Below, in pieces: positions 17,693 to 26,368 of a stretch of 64,000 bases of DNA. The position numbers and the translations under genes were made by a program. The stretch's first letter is position 1. Each line of letters starts with the position of its first letter. Under the pieces are notes generated by a model. The model worked only from the letters and a program-made list of their open reading frames with translations, had not been told where the DNA came from and made no database searches. The DNA is from Vibrio sp. Of7-15 (GTDB lineage: Bacteria; Pseudomonadota; Gammaproteobacteria; Enterobacterales; Vibrionaceae): positions 16,293-80,292 of the forward strand of contig NZ_JAKRGH010000033.1 in assembly GCF_022347565.1 (NCBI RefSeq), read 5' to 3'.

Positions 17693-17868
17693 TTGCGATT
17701 ATCCTTTCATGCTTGCGCTATCCATTGCAAAAGGGAGCTTATGATGCGCTCAATTTATTTTTACTTTGTGGTGAAACCTAGCTGCGCGATGAGATCAAAC
17801 CACGAAGGACGCAGCTTTAAGAAGTTAAAAAGATGGGGGATTTATCCACGATATTCATGAATAAAGAA

Positions 17869-17900
17869 GAAAGCCTGCGAGCTTTTCATCACAGGCTTGT
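17869..17900 (-). terminator. Rho-independent terminator of lipoprotein gene
   Basis: The stem AAGCCTG (17871-17877) with CAGGCTT (17892-17898) is followed on the minus strand by a T-rich CTTTCTTCTTT. It lies 20 bp beyond the stop of the lipoprotein gene. Confidence 0.6.
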
Positions 17901-17917
17901 ATCACATAACCGAAAAA

Positions 17918-18343
17918 TTACATTACGCACTCTTGTGCTGCTTTCGCTTTCTCTATGCCATTTTCAATTAAAGATAGGGCTTGCTCACTATTGATTGTTG
18001 CCATTACTTTCTCAAGCAATTTCTCCGCCGACGCTTCCGACGAGGCATCCACTAAACAGCTGTAAGCATTGGCAATATGATCTTTCACTTCTGTTAATGC
18101 AGCAGGATCGCTAAAGTCCGCGTTTAACGCTTCTTCCACCGACGTAGCCAGCTGCTTTGCCGACTCAGCGGCTTCACCAAATTGCTCTAAATTTAACTGA
18201 CCTAAGTCGAGCGAGCCCATCTTTTCTTGTACACTGTCAACGGCTTTATTGGCCGCTTCTTGTGCTTGATCAATGGCTTTGGTTGCATCATCACAACCAG
18301 ATAAAGCAGTAACAAGCATTATTGCTGTGATATACCTTTTCAT
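17918..18343 (-). CDS. Small helical lipoprotein
   Basis: A 141-aa protein with a short signal peptide and the lipobox ALSGC (Cys near residue 17), followed by an Ala/Glu-rich, fully helical mature part (TKAIDQAQEAANKAVDSVQEKMGSL...). Two cysteines sit in the C-terminal half (YSC and QEC) and could form a disulphide. It is probably a periplasm-facing lipoprotein of unknown role. I chose ATG 18343 behind AAAGGG; the frame is open to 18367. A terminator follows. Confidence 0.65.
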   Translation of the reverse strand: MKRYITAIMLVTALSGCDDATKAIDQAQEAANKAVDSVQEKMGSLDLGQLNLEQFGEAAESAKQLATSVEEALNADFSDPAALTEVKDHIANAYSCLVDASSEASAEKLLEKVMATINSEQALSLIENGIEKAKAAQECVM

Positions 18344-18728
18344 TTCAAACCCTTTAAAAATAAACAATTACAGTCACACACATCGCTGTTAGGGAGGAAT
18401 TTCAAGCTATCATCACGCCGTTTTTTACTAATATCTCTTATCATAATGACAATAACTGAATACTCATATTTCCCTAGGCAACTTGAAAACAATATACGCA
18501 AACTCCCCTTGAAATACCACGTATTGGAAGCTCCGTGTAATACCTTGATACTAATTTTTTACCTATCATGACGAAATTCAATCACAAGAGCATCGTCCTT
18601 TAAATCAATCATCATGTAGGACTATAAACTCTATTGGAGTGGATAATAGAAGAGATGACACATGAACATAAGACAAAAAGGCTTACTGGAACCAGCAAGC
18701 CTTTGATCAATTATTTACTGCTTATTCT
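18344..18728. other. Intergenic region, nothing but a terminator
   Basis: About 385 bp between two minus-strand genes. The right end holds the terminator of the protease-chaperone unit at 18675-18705; the remainder is AT-rich and presumably contains the lipoprotein promoter. Confidence 0.35.
18675..18705 (-). terminator. Rho-independent terminator of protease-chaperone operon
   Basis: The stem CAAAGGCTT...AAGCCTTTTTG closes a GCTGGTTCCAGT loop region with its own small stem. On the minus strand it ends in a T-run, 24 bp after the chaperone stop codon. Confidence 0.75.
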
Positions 18729-19166
18729 CTACTGCGGAAGCAGATCTTGATGGTTTAACTCCACTCTTACTGGCGTTTTCACCTTCGTATTAAGTCGTTT
18801 TTCTAACGCTAAGATGTCAGTTCCTTGCTCTGCGTTCAGCAATGCGATGCCATCCACATAACCGACGAGTTCTAAGTTGAACTGCTCAGCAATGTTTTTC
18901 GCTTCTTGCTCAGAAACTTCCACCTCAATGGCACCTGTAATCATTAAAGAACGGCTATCATTACTTTTTGCCACTTCATCCCCAACACGTACCGAAACCA
19001 CAGGAGCTTTACTCTGACCATCGATTGCTGATGAAGCAGCAACAAGCGGTTGGCTATTCAGTAACTGATATGTTTGCCCATTGATAACAACATCTTGAGC
19101 ACTCGCAGAAAAAGAGGCCAGTGATCCAATAACGAGTAACAACAGCGCATTATTTAGCTTTTTCAT
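18729..19166 (-). CDS. Dedicated chaperone of the S8 protease (ASP ORF2-like)
   Basis: A 145-aa protein with a cleavable signal peptide (LLLLVIGSLASFSASA). It starts 17 bp after the stop of the S8 protease gene and is clearly in its operon. In Aeromonas sobria the serine protease ASP is followed by a small gene, ORF2, whose product binds the protease in the periplasm and is needed for its folding; length, position and sequence style (DVVINGQTYQLLN start, VGYVDGIALLNAEQG, PVRVELNHQDLLPQ end) fit. It may act as an inhibitory intramolecular-type chaperone supplied in trans. Assignment rests on recalled similarity plus synteny. Confidence 0.75.
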   Translation of the reverse strand: MKKLNNALLLLVIGSLASFSASAQDVVINGQTYQLLNSQPLVAASSAIDGQSKAPVVSVRVGDEVAKSNDSRSLMITGAIEVEVSEQEAKNIAEQFNLELVGYVDGIALLNAEQGTDILALEKRLNTKVKTPVRVELNHQDLLPQ

Positions 19167-19183
19167 GAAATTCTACCTTCTGA

Positions 19184-21055
19184 TTATTCTTGATGGCCAA
19201 AGATACGAAGCGACCAATTTTCAAGTTGCCCATTTTCAGCATTATTCGCCATTACAACATTACGACTCCCATTGTTCGTACGATGAGTAAATGAGCGAGA
19301 CTCTCCGCTGGTATCCGTAACGTGTAATGTCCATTCACCGTTGGCATCTTCCCCGTAGAACTTATGCGTTAGCATCGCATGATCACGGAAGCCTGATACC
19401 CCACTGTCGATAGCGTGTCCCACCATGCTGTTGTACGGAGACATCAGAATACTTCTGGTGCCAGACGGGGATTCCAATTCAATCAACAAGTCCGACATAC
19501 GCTGATGGTCAATGTTAAGCCTTACCTGAACCGACTCAACCGTTGCATTGCTCTGCTGATTAATGGTGTTGCTCGTTGCTGCACGACCAGCGTCTGCAAT
19601 CACTAGAGGTTGATCAAGCTGGCTAGACACCCATGGCCCGACTTCTAATGCAGACAAAGGAACATGAGTTTCCGCCGCTTTCAGTGCCGCGCTGACATCA
19701 ATCAGACCAAATCCATAATACGGACTAAACCAATTACCCACTGCGTTTTGTTGCCAGCCTTCTAAACCAGTCACCGTTCTTTGGCGTCCTTGATTCGAGC
19801 GATAAGTCACTGATATATCGCCGTAGGCTTCATCCACTTGAGTCGCTGTCATGGCGAATAAATGACGTATGTCACGCTGCGTTAAGTTAGGGAAGGCAGA
19901 CATCATTAATGCAAACGCTCCCGATGTGTTTGGAGCCGCTGAAGACGTACCATTCATCGTGCTGTTGTAGTCACAGGTCGGATCCAAATCCGTACGGCCA
20001 TGCAACAGATGCCCTCGGTAAGGTGCGCCTCTGAATCGACTGTTGTACCCCATATCACAGCCTGTTAGGTCTGTTGTAATATGAGCTGGAGAATTACCGC
20101 CATATTCTCCTCCCAAAGCCGTTAAAAATACGTTACTTCCAACGGTAGAATACGATGCGCGCTCTCCATTAGCGTTAAGCGCACTGACCACTAAGTTCCA
20201 GTAATTCGCATTGTCCCCACTTTGGTTACTGTTTTGCCAAGGCAAGTCTTGATCAATCGATGAGATCCCTGTTCGCCCACCCAAACCAACAAAATTGTAA
20301 CCATTACCAGCAGACTTGATAAATGCTGCACCCAAACCATTATGGGAAGTTACAGACATCTGGCGGTACACTCTTTCATTAAAATCATTTCGATAACTTT
20401 CAGAGTTTAGTCCTGCCCCGCCGTAACTTTGGTTAAAGACACGAACATCATCTGAAAACCCTCGTCGACCGTGACTCACATACCACTGAACGTTGCCCTG
20501 AGAATTCAGGTAATTGAATCCGCGCAGTTTCGCTGAAGGAGCAACCCCCTGACCACCAATGCCATTGTCTCTGACTGCGGCAATGATCCCTGCAACCGAC
20601 GTACCATGAGCATCATCCCAATCAGTTGGAGTTGGATCTCGATCGTTATTTACAAAGTCATAGGAAGCATTTGGAGTTACATTTGCCGCCAAATCAGGAT
20701 GACCGATTTCAAGGCCATCATCGACCACAGCCACATTAACCCCATCGCCATAAATACCACGGCGGTGTGCCCACCATAAGTTAAGATCATTACCAGCGAT
20801 GCCTCCAATTAATGCAAAGCCATCTTGACTGGTGTTTAATAAGTGCCACTGCTGATCTTTAAGTGGGTCATTCCCTGTTAAACAGCGGTGCACACTATTT
20901 CGTGTTAAATCTATTTGCTCAGTACCGTCTAGAGCAAAACAACCTTGCTCCGAAACATTATTAAGAGCGTCTGTTGATACACTTGCTTGGACTAAAAAAG
21001 AAGAAGTACCAAGTATCATGCCTATTGATAAAGCCACTGATGTTGACTTAAACAT
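19184..21055 (-). CDS. Secreted S8 serine protease with P domain (ASP/kexin-like)
   Basis: A 623-residue exported subtilase. After a signal peptide (SIGMILGTSSFLVQA) comes the catalytic domain with Asp in VAVVDDGLEIGHPDL, His in DAHGTSVAGIIAA and Ser in NGTSSAAPNTSGAFALM, the kexin-type order D-H-S with Asp-Asp. A C-terminal P/homo-B domain (about residues 490-620; NIDHQRMSDLLIELESPSGT, WTLHVTDTSGE) follows. The combination is that of Aeromonas serine protease ASP and kexins, which prefer dibasic sites. Several cysteines may form disulphides. The start at ATG 21055 is behind AAGGATATC. The next gene is its chaperone. Confidence 0.85.
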   Translation of the reverse strand: MFKSTSVALSIGMILGTSSFLVQASVSTDALNNVSEQGCFALDGTEQIDLTRNSVHRCLTGNDPLKDQQWHLLNTSQDGFALIGGIAGNDLNLWWAHRRGIYGDGVNVAVVDDGLEIGHPDLAANVTPNASYDFVNNDRDPTPTDWDDAHGTSVAGIIAAVRDNGIGGQGVAPSAKLRGFNYLNSQGNVQWYVSHGRRGFSDDVRVFNQSYGGAGLNSESYRNDFNERVYRQMSVTSHNGLGAAFIKSAGNGYNFVGLGGRTGISSIDQDLPWQNSNQSGDNANYWNLVVSALNANGERASYSTVGSNVFLTALGGEYGGNSPAHITTDLTGCDMGYNSRFRGAPYRGHLLHGRTDLDPTCDYNSTMNGTSSAAPNTSGAFALMMSAFPNLTQRDIRHLFAMTATQVDEAYGDISVTYRSNQGRQRTVTGLEGWQQNAVGNWFSPYYGFGLIDVSAALKAAETHVPLSALEVGPWVSSQLDQPLVIADAGRAATSNTINQQSNATVESVQVRLNIDHQRMSDLLIELESPSGTRSILMSPYNSMVGHAIDSGVSGFRDHAMLTHKFYGEDANGEWTLHVTDTSGESRSFTHRTNNGSRNVVMANNAENGQLENWSLRIFGHQE

Positions 21056-21324
21056 AAAGATATCCTTTTTATTATTTACTCCGACATGCATGGGCCTATG
21101 GAGATAAACCATATAAAACACCCATCATTCGATTTTTATATTTAATGTAACGCTTATTTTAACTATTAAGTGTGACCTCCTTATTAATTTTCTATCTGAT
21201 AAATCGGTATCCAAATCGATAGAAATATTTTTTGGATAAACTATTTTTATTATTTTATCTACACGTCAAATTATTTTTAACTTATTAAACAATTTAAAAA
21301 AAAGTAATTAACAATCATCTCTGA

Positions 21325-21786
21325 TTACATAGCCGCTTTAAGTAAAGATTTAGCAACGTTTTTTGAAGTACCACTTTCATTTTTATCGAAATAAGTCATT
21401 TCAATATTGGTTGGATTCTTTACTCCACGGATGACTAAATAATCTTTACTGGTCCCATACCCCACTAACTGTTGAGCGACCTCTTGATTATGCTCAGGGC
21501 TCCCTAAAATAATAATAGAGTCGATATCACTAAGTTGATCTTTCGATAAAACAACATGGTCATTTTTCAATTTATTAGAATCAATAACAGCAACATTAAA
21601 ATTACGGTTAGCATAAAGCTCTGGTAGTGCAGTTTTAGTATCCAAAATACCTTGCATGTTTTCTAGAGTCGAAACAACCTCATGTGTCGAGCCAGTTATA
21701 TTTTCTACAAGCACATGTACAGTGTCAGCCATTACACTTGCAGAAGTCAAAAGTGTAGAAATAACGAATACAGAAATCTTTGTCAT
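21325..21786 (-). CDS. Small secreted protein, partner of the toxin-like gene
   Basis: A 153-aa protein with a signal peptide (VFVISTLLTSASVMA) and a mature part that looks like an alpha/beta fold (DTVHVLVENITGSTHEVV..., SIIILGSPEHNQEVAQQLV). No family is recognised. It starts 18 bp downstream of the leukocidin-like gene on the same strand and must be co-transcribed. It may be an accessory, chaperone or immunity-like component for that toxin; this is inference from position alone. Confidence 0.55.
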   Translation of the reverse strand: MTKISVFVISTLLTSASVMADTVHVLVENITGSTHEVVSTLENMQGILDTKTALPELYANRNFNVAVIDSNKLKNDHVVLSKDQLSDIDSIIILGSPEHNQEVAQQLVGYGTSKDYLVIRGVKNPTNIEMTYFDKNESGTSKNVAKSLLKAAM

Positions 21787-21804
21787 GTTCTTTGCCTATT
21801 AATA

Positions 21805-23106
21805 TTAAAGTAATGATTCGAAAACTCTAAAGTATTTTCCATCAGAGCCTTTTACGCACTGTGTGTTTACAGAAACACTGAATGGAAATTTCTTCAAACT
21901 GGCTGACTTATCGCTATGGTCAAATATTGCTGAGTTTCCTGAATATTCAATATCATACTGCCCACGTTCAAGTTCTACTGTATTATCAAAAGTCATTGAA
22001 CGAACAACACCAGGTGTGCAGTTCTCGGAATTCAATCGCTCCTTCCAACCAGCAAAAGTACTAAAATCAAGCTCCTTCCAAGCAGCCTGTCCCAACCTAG
22101 TATTGGTACCCGAACTGTCACCTACATAACTGGATTGATTGCCACGAATAGCATGGAAGCCACTCAACAATGAAATAGGGATTGGATTAAGATCAATGGT
22201 CGTATGTATACCAAGATCATCCCGCGCTTGGTCAGTATGAGAATTAACCACCGACTCATCACTGCTTATACTAGTATCTACAGAGTATGAAAAATCGATG
22301 CTTGCACCTAAGCTCGGAGAACCCTTTTCATACTCACCATTAGCCCCAATAGAAAAACCTAAAGATGTTCCTGTACTTACCGCATAACCTTTGTTCGATA
22401 CGGACGTTTTAGGGAACCATTCTTGCAACTGCCAGTAACGAGAATTCACTTTTTTACCCGGCTCTTCAGGAACTGAAGTCACGGTCGTTTTTACATTAGT
22501 ATTGTTAAAAACACCGGATAATGAACCTACAAGCCACGAATTATATGAAGCAAACATTTGGTTGCCTGTAGCACTATGGAGTTTTGTTCCTGTCAAATAG
22601 TGATCCAGCTCTTGCCTGCGCAACACGGCATCACCATCTGCATAAAACAGATACTGCGTCAAATTAGGCTGAGACAAAATAATCAGCTCTATTTCTCGTG
22701 TCACATCCACATACTCGGTTAACTGTGTGTCTTTGATGTTCTCGCTATCGTAATTAATGTATGAGAACTTTATATTTCCATCTTCAAGTTGACCTTTGCT
22801 CAAACTTAAAAAGCGGCACAGATTGGTAGACATTTCTCCATTATTATGACCAATACTCCGGTTAATCAAATTAACCTTCGCATTAAAATTTTCACAAATT
22901 TGTTGCCTATCTAAAGGGGCAAAGTTTTTTGCATTTTCCGAGATTGGAAATGTTACGTTACTCGGAAAACTAATATTGGGCGGAAAAACAAATGTCGTTG
23001 CCAATGCACCACTCGACAACAACAGTGATGAAGCTAACAAATTAAGCTTGATCAAATCTTTATATATTCCTTTATTATATAACTTATTACTTTCTTTCCT
23101 ATTCAT
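21805..23106 (-). CDS. Putative leukocidin-like pore-forming toxin
   Basis: A 433-aa exported protein; the signal region ends near GALA (residue 37). The centre, around residues 240-280, has a stretch of alternating small/polar and hydrophobic residues, LGFSIGANGEYEKGSPSLGASIDFSYSV. This is very similar in style to the glycine/serine-rich pre-stem of leukocidin/alpha-hemolysin beta-barrel toxins. It is followed by a Ser/Thr/Asp-rich region and a C-terminal beta-rich part. Compared with the roughly 300-aa leukocidins it has an extra N-terminal domain of about 150 residues. The family call is tentative. A small secreted partner follows at 18 bp. Confidence 0.5.
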   Translation of the reverse strand: MNRKESNKLYNKGIYKDLIKLNLLASSLLLSSGALATTFVFPPNISFPSNVTFPISENAKNFAPLDRQQICENFNAKVNLINRSIGHNNGEMSTNLCRFLSLSKGQLEDGNIKFSYINYDSENIKDTQLTEYVDVTREIELIILSQPNLTQYLFYADGDAVLRRQELDHYLTGTKLHSATGNQMFASYNSWLVGSLSGVFNNTNVKTTVTSVPEEPGKKVNSRYWQLQEWFPKTSVSNKGYAVSTGTSLGFSIGANGEYEKGSPSLGASIDFSYSVDTSISSDESVVNSHTDQARDDLGIHTTIDLNPIPISLLSGFHAIRGNQSSYVGDSSGTNTRLGQAAWKELDFSTFAGWKERLNSENCTPGVVRSMTFDNTVELERGQYDIEYSGNSAIFDHSDKSASLKKFPFSVSVNTQCVKGSDGKYFRVFESLL

Positions 23107-23468
23107 ACACTTCGCCTTCGTTATTAAAATAGAGTTAAGATTATTTTTATAATTTTATGCTTACTATCACATTGCATGCCCAATAAAGCTAATACATGAT
23201 TAACACTTAGCTAACCTTTATATTAATTAAATATAACTTATAAGCTTTTAAAGCATTTCTATTACAAGATAAGACTATGTAGAAACAACATCACCTATCC
23301 TCAAGTGCAAAAAGATAAGTTGAAAACCCTCAATCAACTTGGCCAACATTATTAAATAAATCGAATGGAACGAAATAGACTAAATTTCACGTAACTCTAT
23401 TGCAAAAAATGCACTAATGCCTTTAAACCAAGTCTTCTCCTATTATTTTAAATAAATTAATATTGATC
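23107..23468. other. Intergenic region between toxin-like gene and LysR gene
   Basis: About 360 bp, very AT-rich, upstream of the toxin-like gene and downstream of the LysR gene (both minus). It presumably holds the toxin promoter. No clear -35/-10 pair, palindrome or terminator could be assigned. Confidence 0.3.
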
Positions 23469-24365
23469 TTAATTCCAAATTTCATTGCTCGACATTCTAT
23501 CAACCACAAAATCAATAAACCGACGATGTAATAGCGTCATTTGTTTCCTGCTCGAATAGACAAAATGTACATCAAGCTTTTTAGGCTCCCAATCTGGCAA
23601 TAAATGAATCAATTGTCCGGATTGAATTAAAGGTGACACACTGGCTAAAGGCTGCTGGCTAATACCTACTCCCTCTAACGTAGCTTTCAGTAAAATATTA
23701 GAAATGTTTGAGGTAAGCTGCCCAGACACTGCCACACTTTGAATCAGCCCTTCACGATAGAAATGCCATTCACGCTTACCAAAATAGCTATAAGAAAGGC
23801 AATTATGGCCATGCAAAGAGTTAGGGTGCGTCGGCGTATTATGTGCCAATAAATACTGTGGGCTAGCAACAATAACAGAGCGACACACGCCAATTTTTTT
23901 CGCCACAATGTTGGGATCTAAATCATTGCTAATACGTACAGCCAAATCTATGCCTTCTTCAATTAAGTGAATGTTACGATCAGCAACGATCAACTCAATC
24001 TGAACTTGCGGCCATAACGCACAAAACTCATTTACCGCGTCTAATAAAAAAACATCAACCATCGAATACGCACTACTAATCCGCAATCGACCAGATAACG
24101 TGTCATTTTGCCGATCAATAATAGTATTGATATCACCTGTTAAAGAATCAATTTGGTAAGCACGCAGTAATGTTTGTTCACCCGCCTCTGTTAAACTTTG
24201 GTTCCGAGTAGTTCTATGCAGCAACCGTGTTCCCACCCAATCTTCCAGTTCACCGAGATAACGAGAAACTTTGGTTCTTTCAATATCTAATGCCTTAGCG
24301 GCACCCGATAAACTCCCTTGCTCAACAATAGTGATAAAAACTTGTAATGCGCTTAGCCTGTCCAT
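23469..24365 (-). CDS. LysR family transcriptional regulator
   Basis: A 298-aa LysR-type regulator. The N-terminal winged helix-turn-helix is clear (LQVFITIVEQGSLSGAAKALDIERTKVSRYLGELEDWVGTRLLHRTTRNQSLTEAG), followed by the periplasmic-binding-protein-like effector domain (LSGRLRISSAYSMVD...). It belongs to the subgroup with the LHRTTR motif common in Vibrio. It is divergent from the alternative oxidase gene 387 bp away, but the NsrR-like operators there suggest a different controller for aox. Its target is unknown. Confidence 0.9.
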   Translation of the reverse strand: MDRLSALQVFITIVEQGSLSGAAKALDIERTKVSRYLGELEDWVGTRLLHRTTRNQSLTEAGEQTLLRAYQIDSLTGDINTIIDRQNDTLSGRLRISSAYSMVDVFLLDAVNEFCALWPQVQIELIVADRNIHLIEEGIDLAVRISNDLDPNIVAKKIGVCRSVIVASPQYLLAHNTPTHPNSLHGHNCLSYSYFGKREWHFYREGLIQSVAVSGQLTSNISNILLKATLEGVGISQQPLASVSPLIQSGQLIHLLPDWEPKKLDVHFVYSSRKQMTLLHRRFIDFVVDRMSSNEIWN

Positions 24366-24673
24366 AACATGATTTTCTCTTGCTCAAAATAAGAATAATT
24401 ACTCTAATTTAATGCCGCCTTTCATTCACGAAACCCATTAATTGAATAAGAATCACAATTATTTCCATCATTTAATTACTTACCCAACTAAAAAGCTAAG
24501 ACAAACTCGGTTTACTCGGTCTACACTCCCCCACTATGCGGCAAGCAATACAGCTGACTGTGTAAGTTTCTCTCACTCATTTTATGACTGGCTGTGATGT
24601 ACACAACCAGAATAGGCTCGCCCTAAAAATCCTTAAAACGATAGTCTCGTTGAATGATTTTCTCCTTCTTTAA

Positions 24674-24693
24674 AAGATACATTTAAAATGCTT
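24674..24693 (+). promoter_or_regulatory. NsrR-like operator 1 upstream of aox
   Basis: AAGATACATTTAAAATGCTT agrees with the known NsrR box (AAGATGYATTTNAAATGCATCTT type). NsrR is a nitric-oxide-sensing Fe-S repressor; loss of binding upon NO induces aox in marine vibrios. Confidence 0.7.
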
Positions 24694-24708
24694 GTTATAA
24701 CCAACATA

Positions 24709-24728
24709 AAGATGTATTTTAAATGCAA
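24709..24728 (+). promoter_or_regulatory. NsrR-like operator 2, overlapping the first aox ATG
   Basis: AAGATGTATTTTAAATGCAA is an even better match to the NsrR box and lies 35 bp (centre to centre) after operator 1. The ATG at 24723 is part of this site, so the coding region more likely starts at 24753. Tandem sites suggest tight NO-dependent repression. Confidence 0.75.
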
Positions 24729-24752
24729 CTTAATAATCAATCGAGAGCCGAC

Positions 24753-25388
24753 ATGAACGAATTTATCCCTACCCACAAAGAAACCTCTTGTTTATCGGAA
24801 CGAATTGCCTACCGAATAACACAAATGCTCAAATTCACACTTAATATTTTTTATGGTAAAAAATACGCCAAACGCGCTGTCATTTTAGAAACCATTGCCG
24901 CAGTCCCAGGTATGGTGGCGGGTATGTTCAACCACCTAAAAGCATTAAGGCGAATGAGAGACGACGAAGGTTGGATCCGAGAATTATTGGATGAAGCTGA
25001 AAATGAACGTATGCACTTAATGATTTTTCTGGATATAGCAAAGCCAAGTTGGGTAGAACGTTTACTGGTGCTATTAGGACAAGGCGCATTTATTCTGGTT
25101 TACAGCCTTATTTATCTTCTCTCTTCAAAAATAGCCCACCGCGTTGTCGGGTACTTCGAGGAAGAAGCATGTAAAAGTTACACGGAATACTTAGAAAAAA
25201 TAGATAGCGGTGAAGTGGAAAATGTGTCAGCCCCTCGTATTGCTATTGACTACTACAAACTGCCTAATGAGGCATTACTTCGAGATGTCATTTTAAGAAT
25301 CCGTGAAGATGAAGCTCATCACAGAGACAGAAATCATGATTTTGCAGACGCTTATCAGAAAAAAGATCTCCCAGCCCATCAATTATAG
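24753..25388 (+). CDS. aox: Alternative oxidase (AOX)
   Basis: A ubiquinol oxidase of the non-haem di-iron AOX family, 211 aa from ATG 24753. The iron ligands are visible: Glu in AVILETIAAVPGM, Glu and His in EAENERMHL, Glu in YFEEEACKSY, and Glu/His in REDEAHH. A membrane-associated hydrophobic hairpin lies between (LLGQGAFILVYSLIYLLS). It passes electrons from ubiquinol to oxygen without proton pumping and is insensitive to NO and cyanide. Its control by NsrR-like sites fits a role under nitrosative stress. The frame opens at ATG 24723, inside an operator; GAGAGCC precedes 24753. Confidence 0.9.
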   Translation: MNEFIPTHKETSCLSERIAYRITQMLKFTLNIFYGKKYAKRAVILETIAAVPGMVAGMFNHLKALRRMRDDEGWIRELLDEAENERMHLMIFLDIAKPSWVERLLVLLGQGAFILVYSLIYLLSSKIAHRVVGYFEEEACKSYTEYLEKIDSGEVENVSAPRIAIDYYKLPNEALLRDVILRIREDEAHHRDRNHDFADAYQKKDLPAHQL

Positions 25389-25427
25389 CGCGCCCTAAAT
25401 CAAAACATATTGTGTGAGGATAGTACT

Positions 25428-25778
25428 ATGTCAGCCATTCCTGCCAACTTTATTAACTACAAATCAACCCCCAAATTTAATAAAGACAACGTACCCAAAA
25501 TGTTTCTACATCGTCACAATACTAGGGAAGGTGTGTACGGTAAAATATGTGTTCTACAAGGGACCTTAAAATTTTATGGTTTTCACTCAATGAAAGGAAA
25601 TACCGAACAAGAGGTGATCATAAAAGAAAATGAGCATGTGATCAGCCCACCTCAATATTGGCATAAAGTGGAGTTTTTAACTGATGATTGCCAATTTCAA
25701 GTTAAGTTCTTTGCCGATGAAGCAGGAAGCATTGCGAAAAAACACTTAAACGAACGTGACAATTCATCAACTAAATAG
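25428..25778 (+). CDS. DUF1971 (TehB N-terminal-like) protein
   Basis: A 116-aa cupin-like protein. PKMFLHRHNTREGVYGKICVLQGTLKFYGF and IKENEHVISPPQYWHKVEF match DUF1971, the domain fused to or accompanying TehB. The His residues (RHNT, NEHV, YWHK) may bind a metal. It lies 39 bp after aox and is probably co-transcribed from the NsrR-controlled promoter; DUF1971/TehB genes appear in NO-response regulons elsewhere. The start is ATG 25428 behind GTGAGGATAG; the frame runs back to 25410. Confidence 0.75.
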   Translation: MSAIPANFINYKSTPKFNKDNVPKMFLHRHNTREGVYGKICVLQGTLKFYGFHSMKGNTEQEVIIKENEHVISPPQYWHKVEFLTDDCQFQVKFFADEAGSIAKKHLNERDNSSTK

Positions 25779-26280
25779 CCTTTAAATTTCAACCTTCCTT
25801 GCCTTTTCGAGCTGTTTTCAAATATGGGAGCAGCTCATTTTTTTGTTTTGTAAGCCACATATCTATTTAATTCACACTAATTTTTTGCTTATAACAATGA
25901 TTAAAATAAACGAAGGACACAAACTAAACCAAGCTCATTAATTGACCACTTTTAGAAAATAAACATAAATTCCTGCATAACTACTCCCACTTTTAAATCA
26001 CACCGCACTCATATGCAACAAAAGCACAACAACCACAAAATAAGAATTAAAAATATTTTAACCTTTTTAAAATCAAACCTTTAAGTTAATTTCCTTTAAA
26101 AAACAACAGAATAACCACACAATAAATGTGACGAATAACGCATAAAAAAACAAATAATTATGTTTTTTTGCATTATTTCTTGACGAAATGAAAGGCAAAA
26201 TATTTACTCTCGCCCATAAGCAATTAACCACACACCAAGTAGTGGCAATTAATATCATTGCTTATCAGTACAAGTTGCTT

Positions 26281-26306
26281 AAATACTTTTTAATATAGAA
26301 AAGTAT
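26281..26306 (+). repeat. Inverted repeat upstream of ntdA-like gene
   Basis: AATACTTTT and AAAAGTATT form perfect 9-bp arms around an 8-bp spacer (TAATATAG), 63 bp upstream of the start codon. It could be an operator or a leader hairpin. Confidence 0.5.
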
Positions 26307-26312
26307 TGTTAC

Positions 26313-26327
26313 GGCCATTATATATGG
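26313..26327 (+). repeat. Palindrome GCCAT-TATAT-ATGGC upstream of ntdA-like gene
   Basis: Perfect 5-bp arms flank TATAT, 42 bp before the start codon and 7 bp after the larger inverted repeat. It is GC-edged in otherwise AT-rich DNA, so it is a candidate regulator site. Confidence 0.4.
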
Positions 26328-26368
26328 CAAGCCTATATACCCTAAAATTTATACATTAAGATCATTAC

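Larger units (their letters stand above)
24366..24752. other. Divergent promoter region LysR / aox
   Basis: 387 bp between the LysR gene and the chosen aox start. The right part holds two NsrR-like operators, listed separately. The left part contains the LysR promoter; a short TGTG-ATGTA-CACA palindrome at about 24595-24607 has no clear meaning. Confidence 0.45.
25779..26368. other. AT-rich intergenic region upstream of kanosamine-like operon
   Basis: 590 bp of strongly AT-rich DNA with no supported gene. The last 90 bp hold two inverted repeats, listed separately, directly in front of the ntdA-like gene. No LacI-type regulator gene (like Bacillus ntdR) is nearby. Confidence 0.4.

Noticed and set aside
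24595..24607. TGTGATGTACACA as a CRP site
   Set aside because: The spacer is 5 bp rather than the 6 bp of TGTGA-N6-TCACA, and half-sites are incomplete.
26073..26258. 61-codon minus-strand frame upstream of the kanosamine-like operon
   Set aside because: Hydrophobic by virtue of T-rich DNA only, no ribosome binding site, lies in the promoter region.
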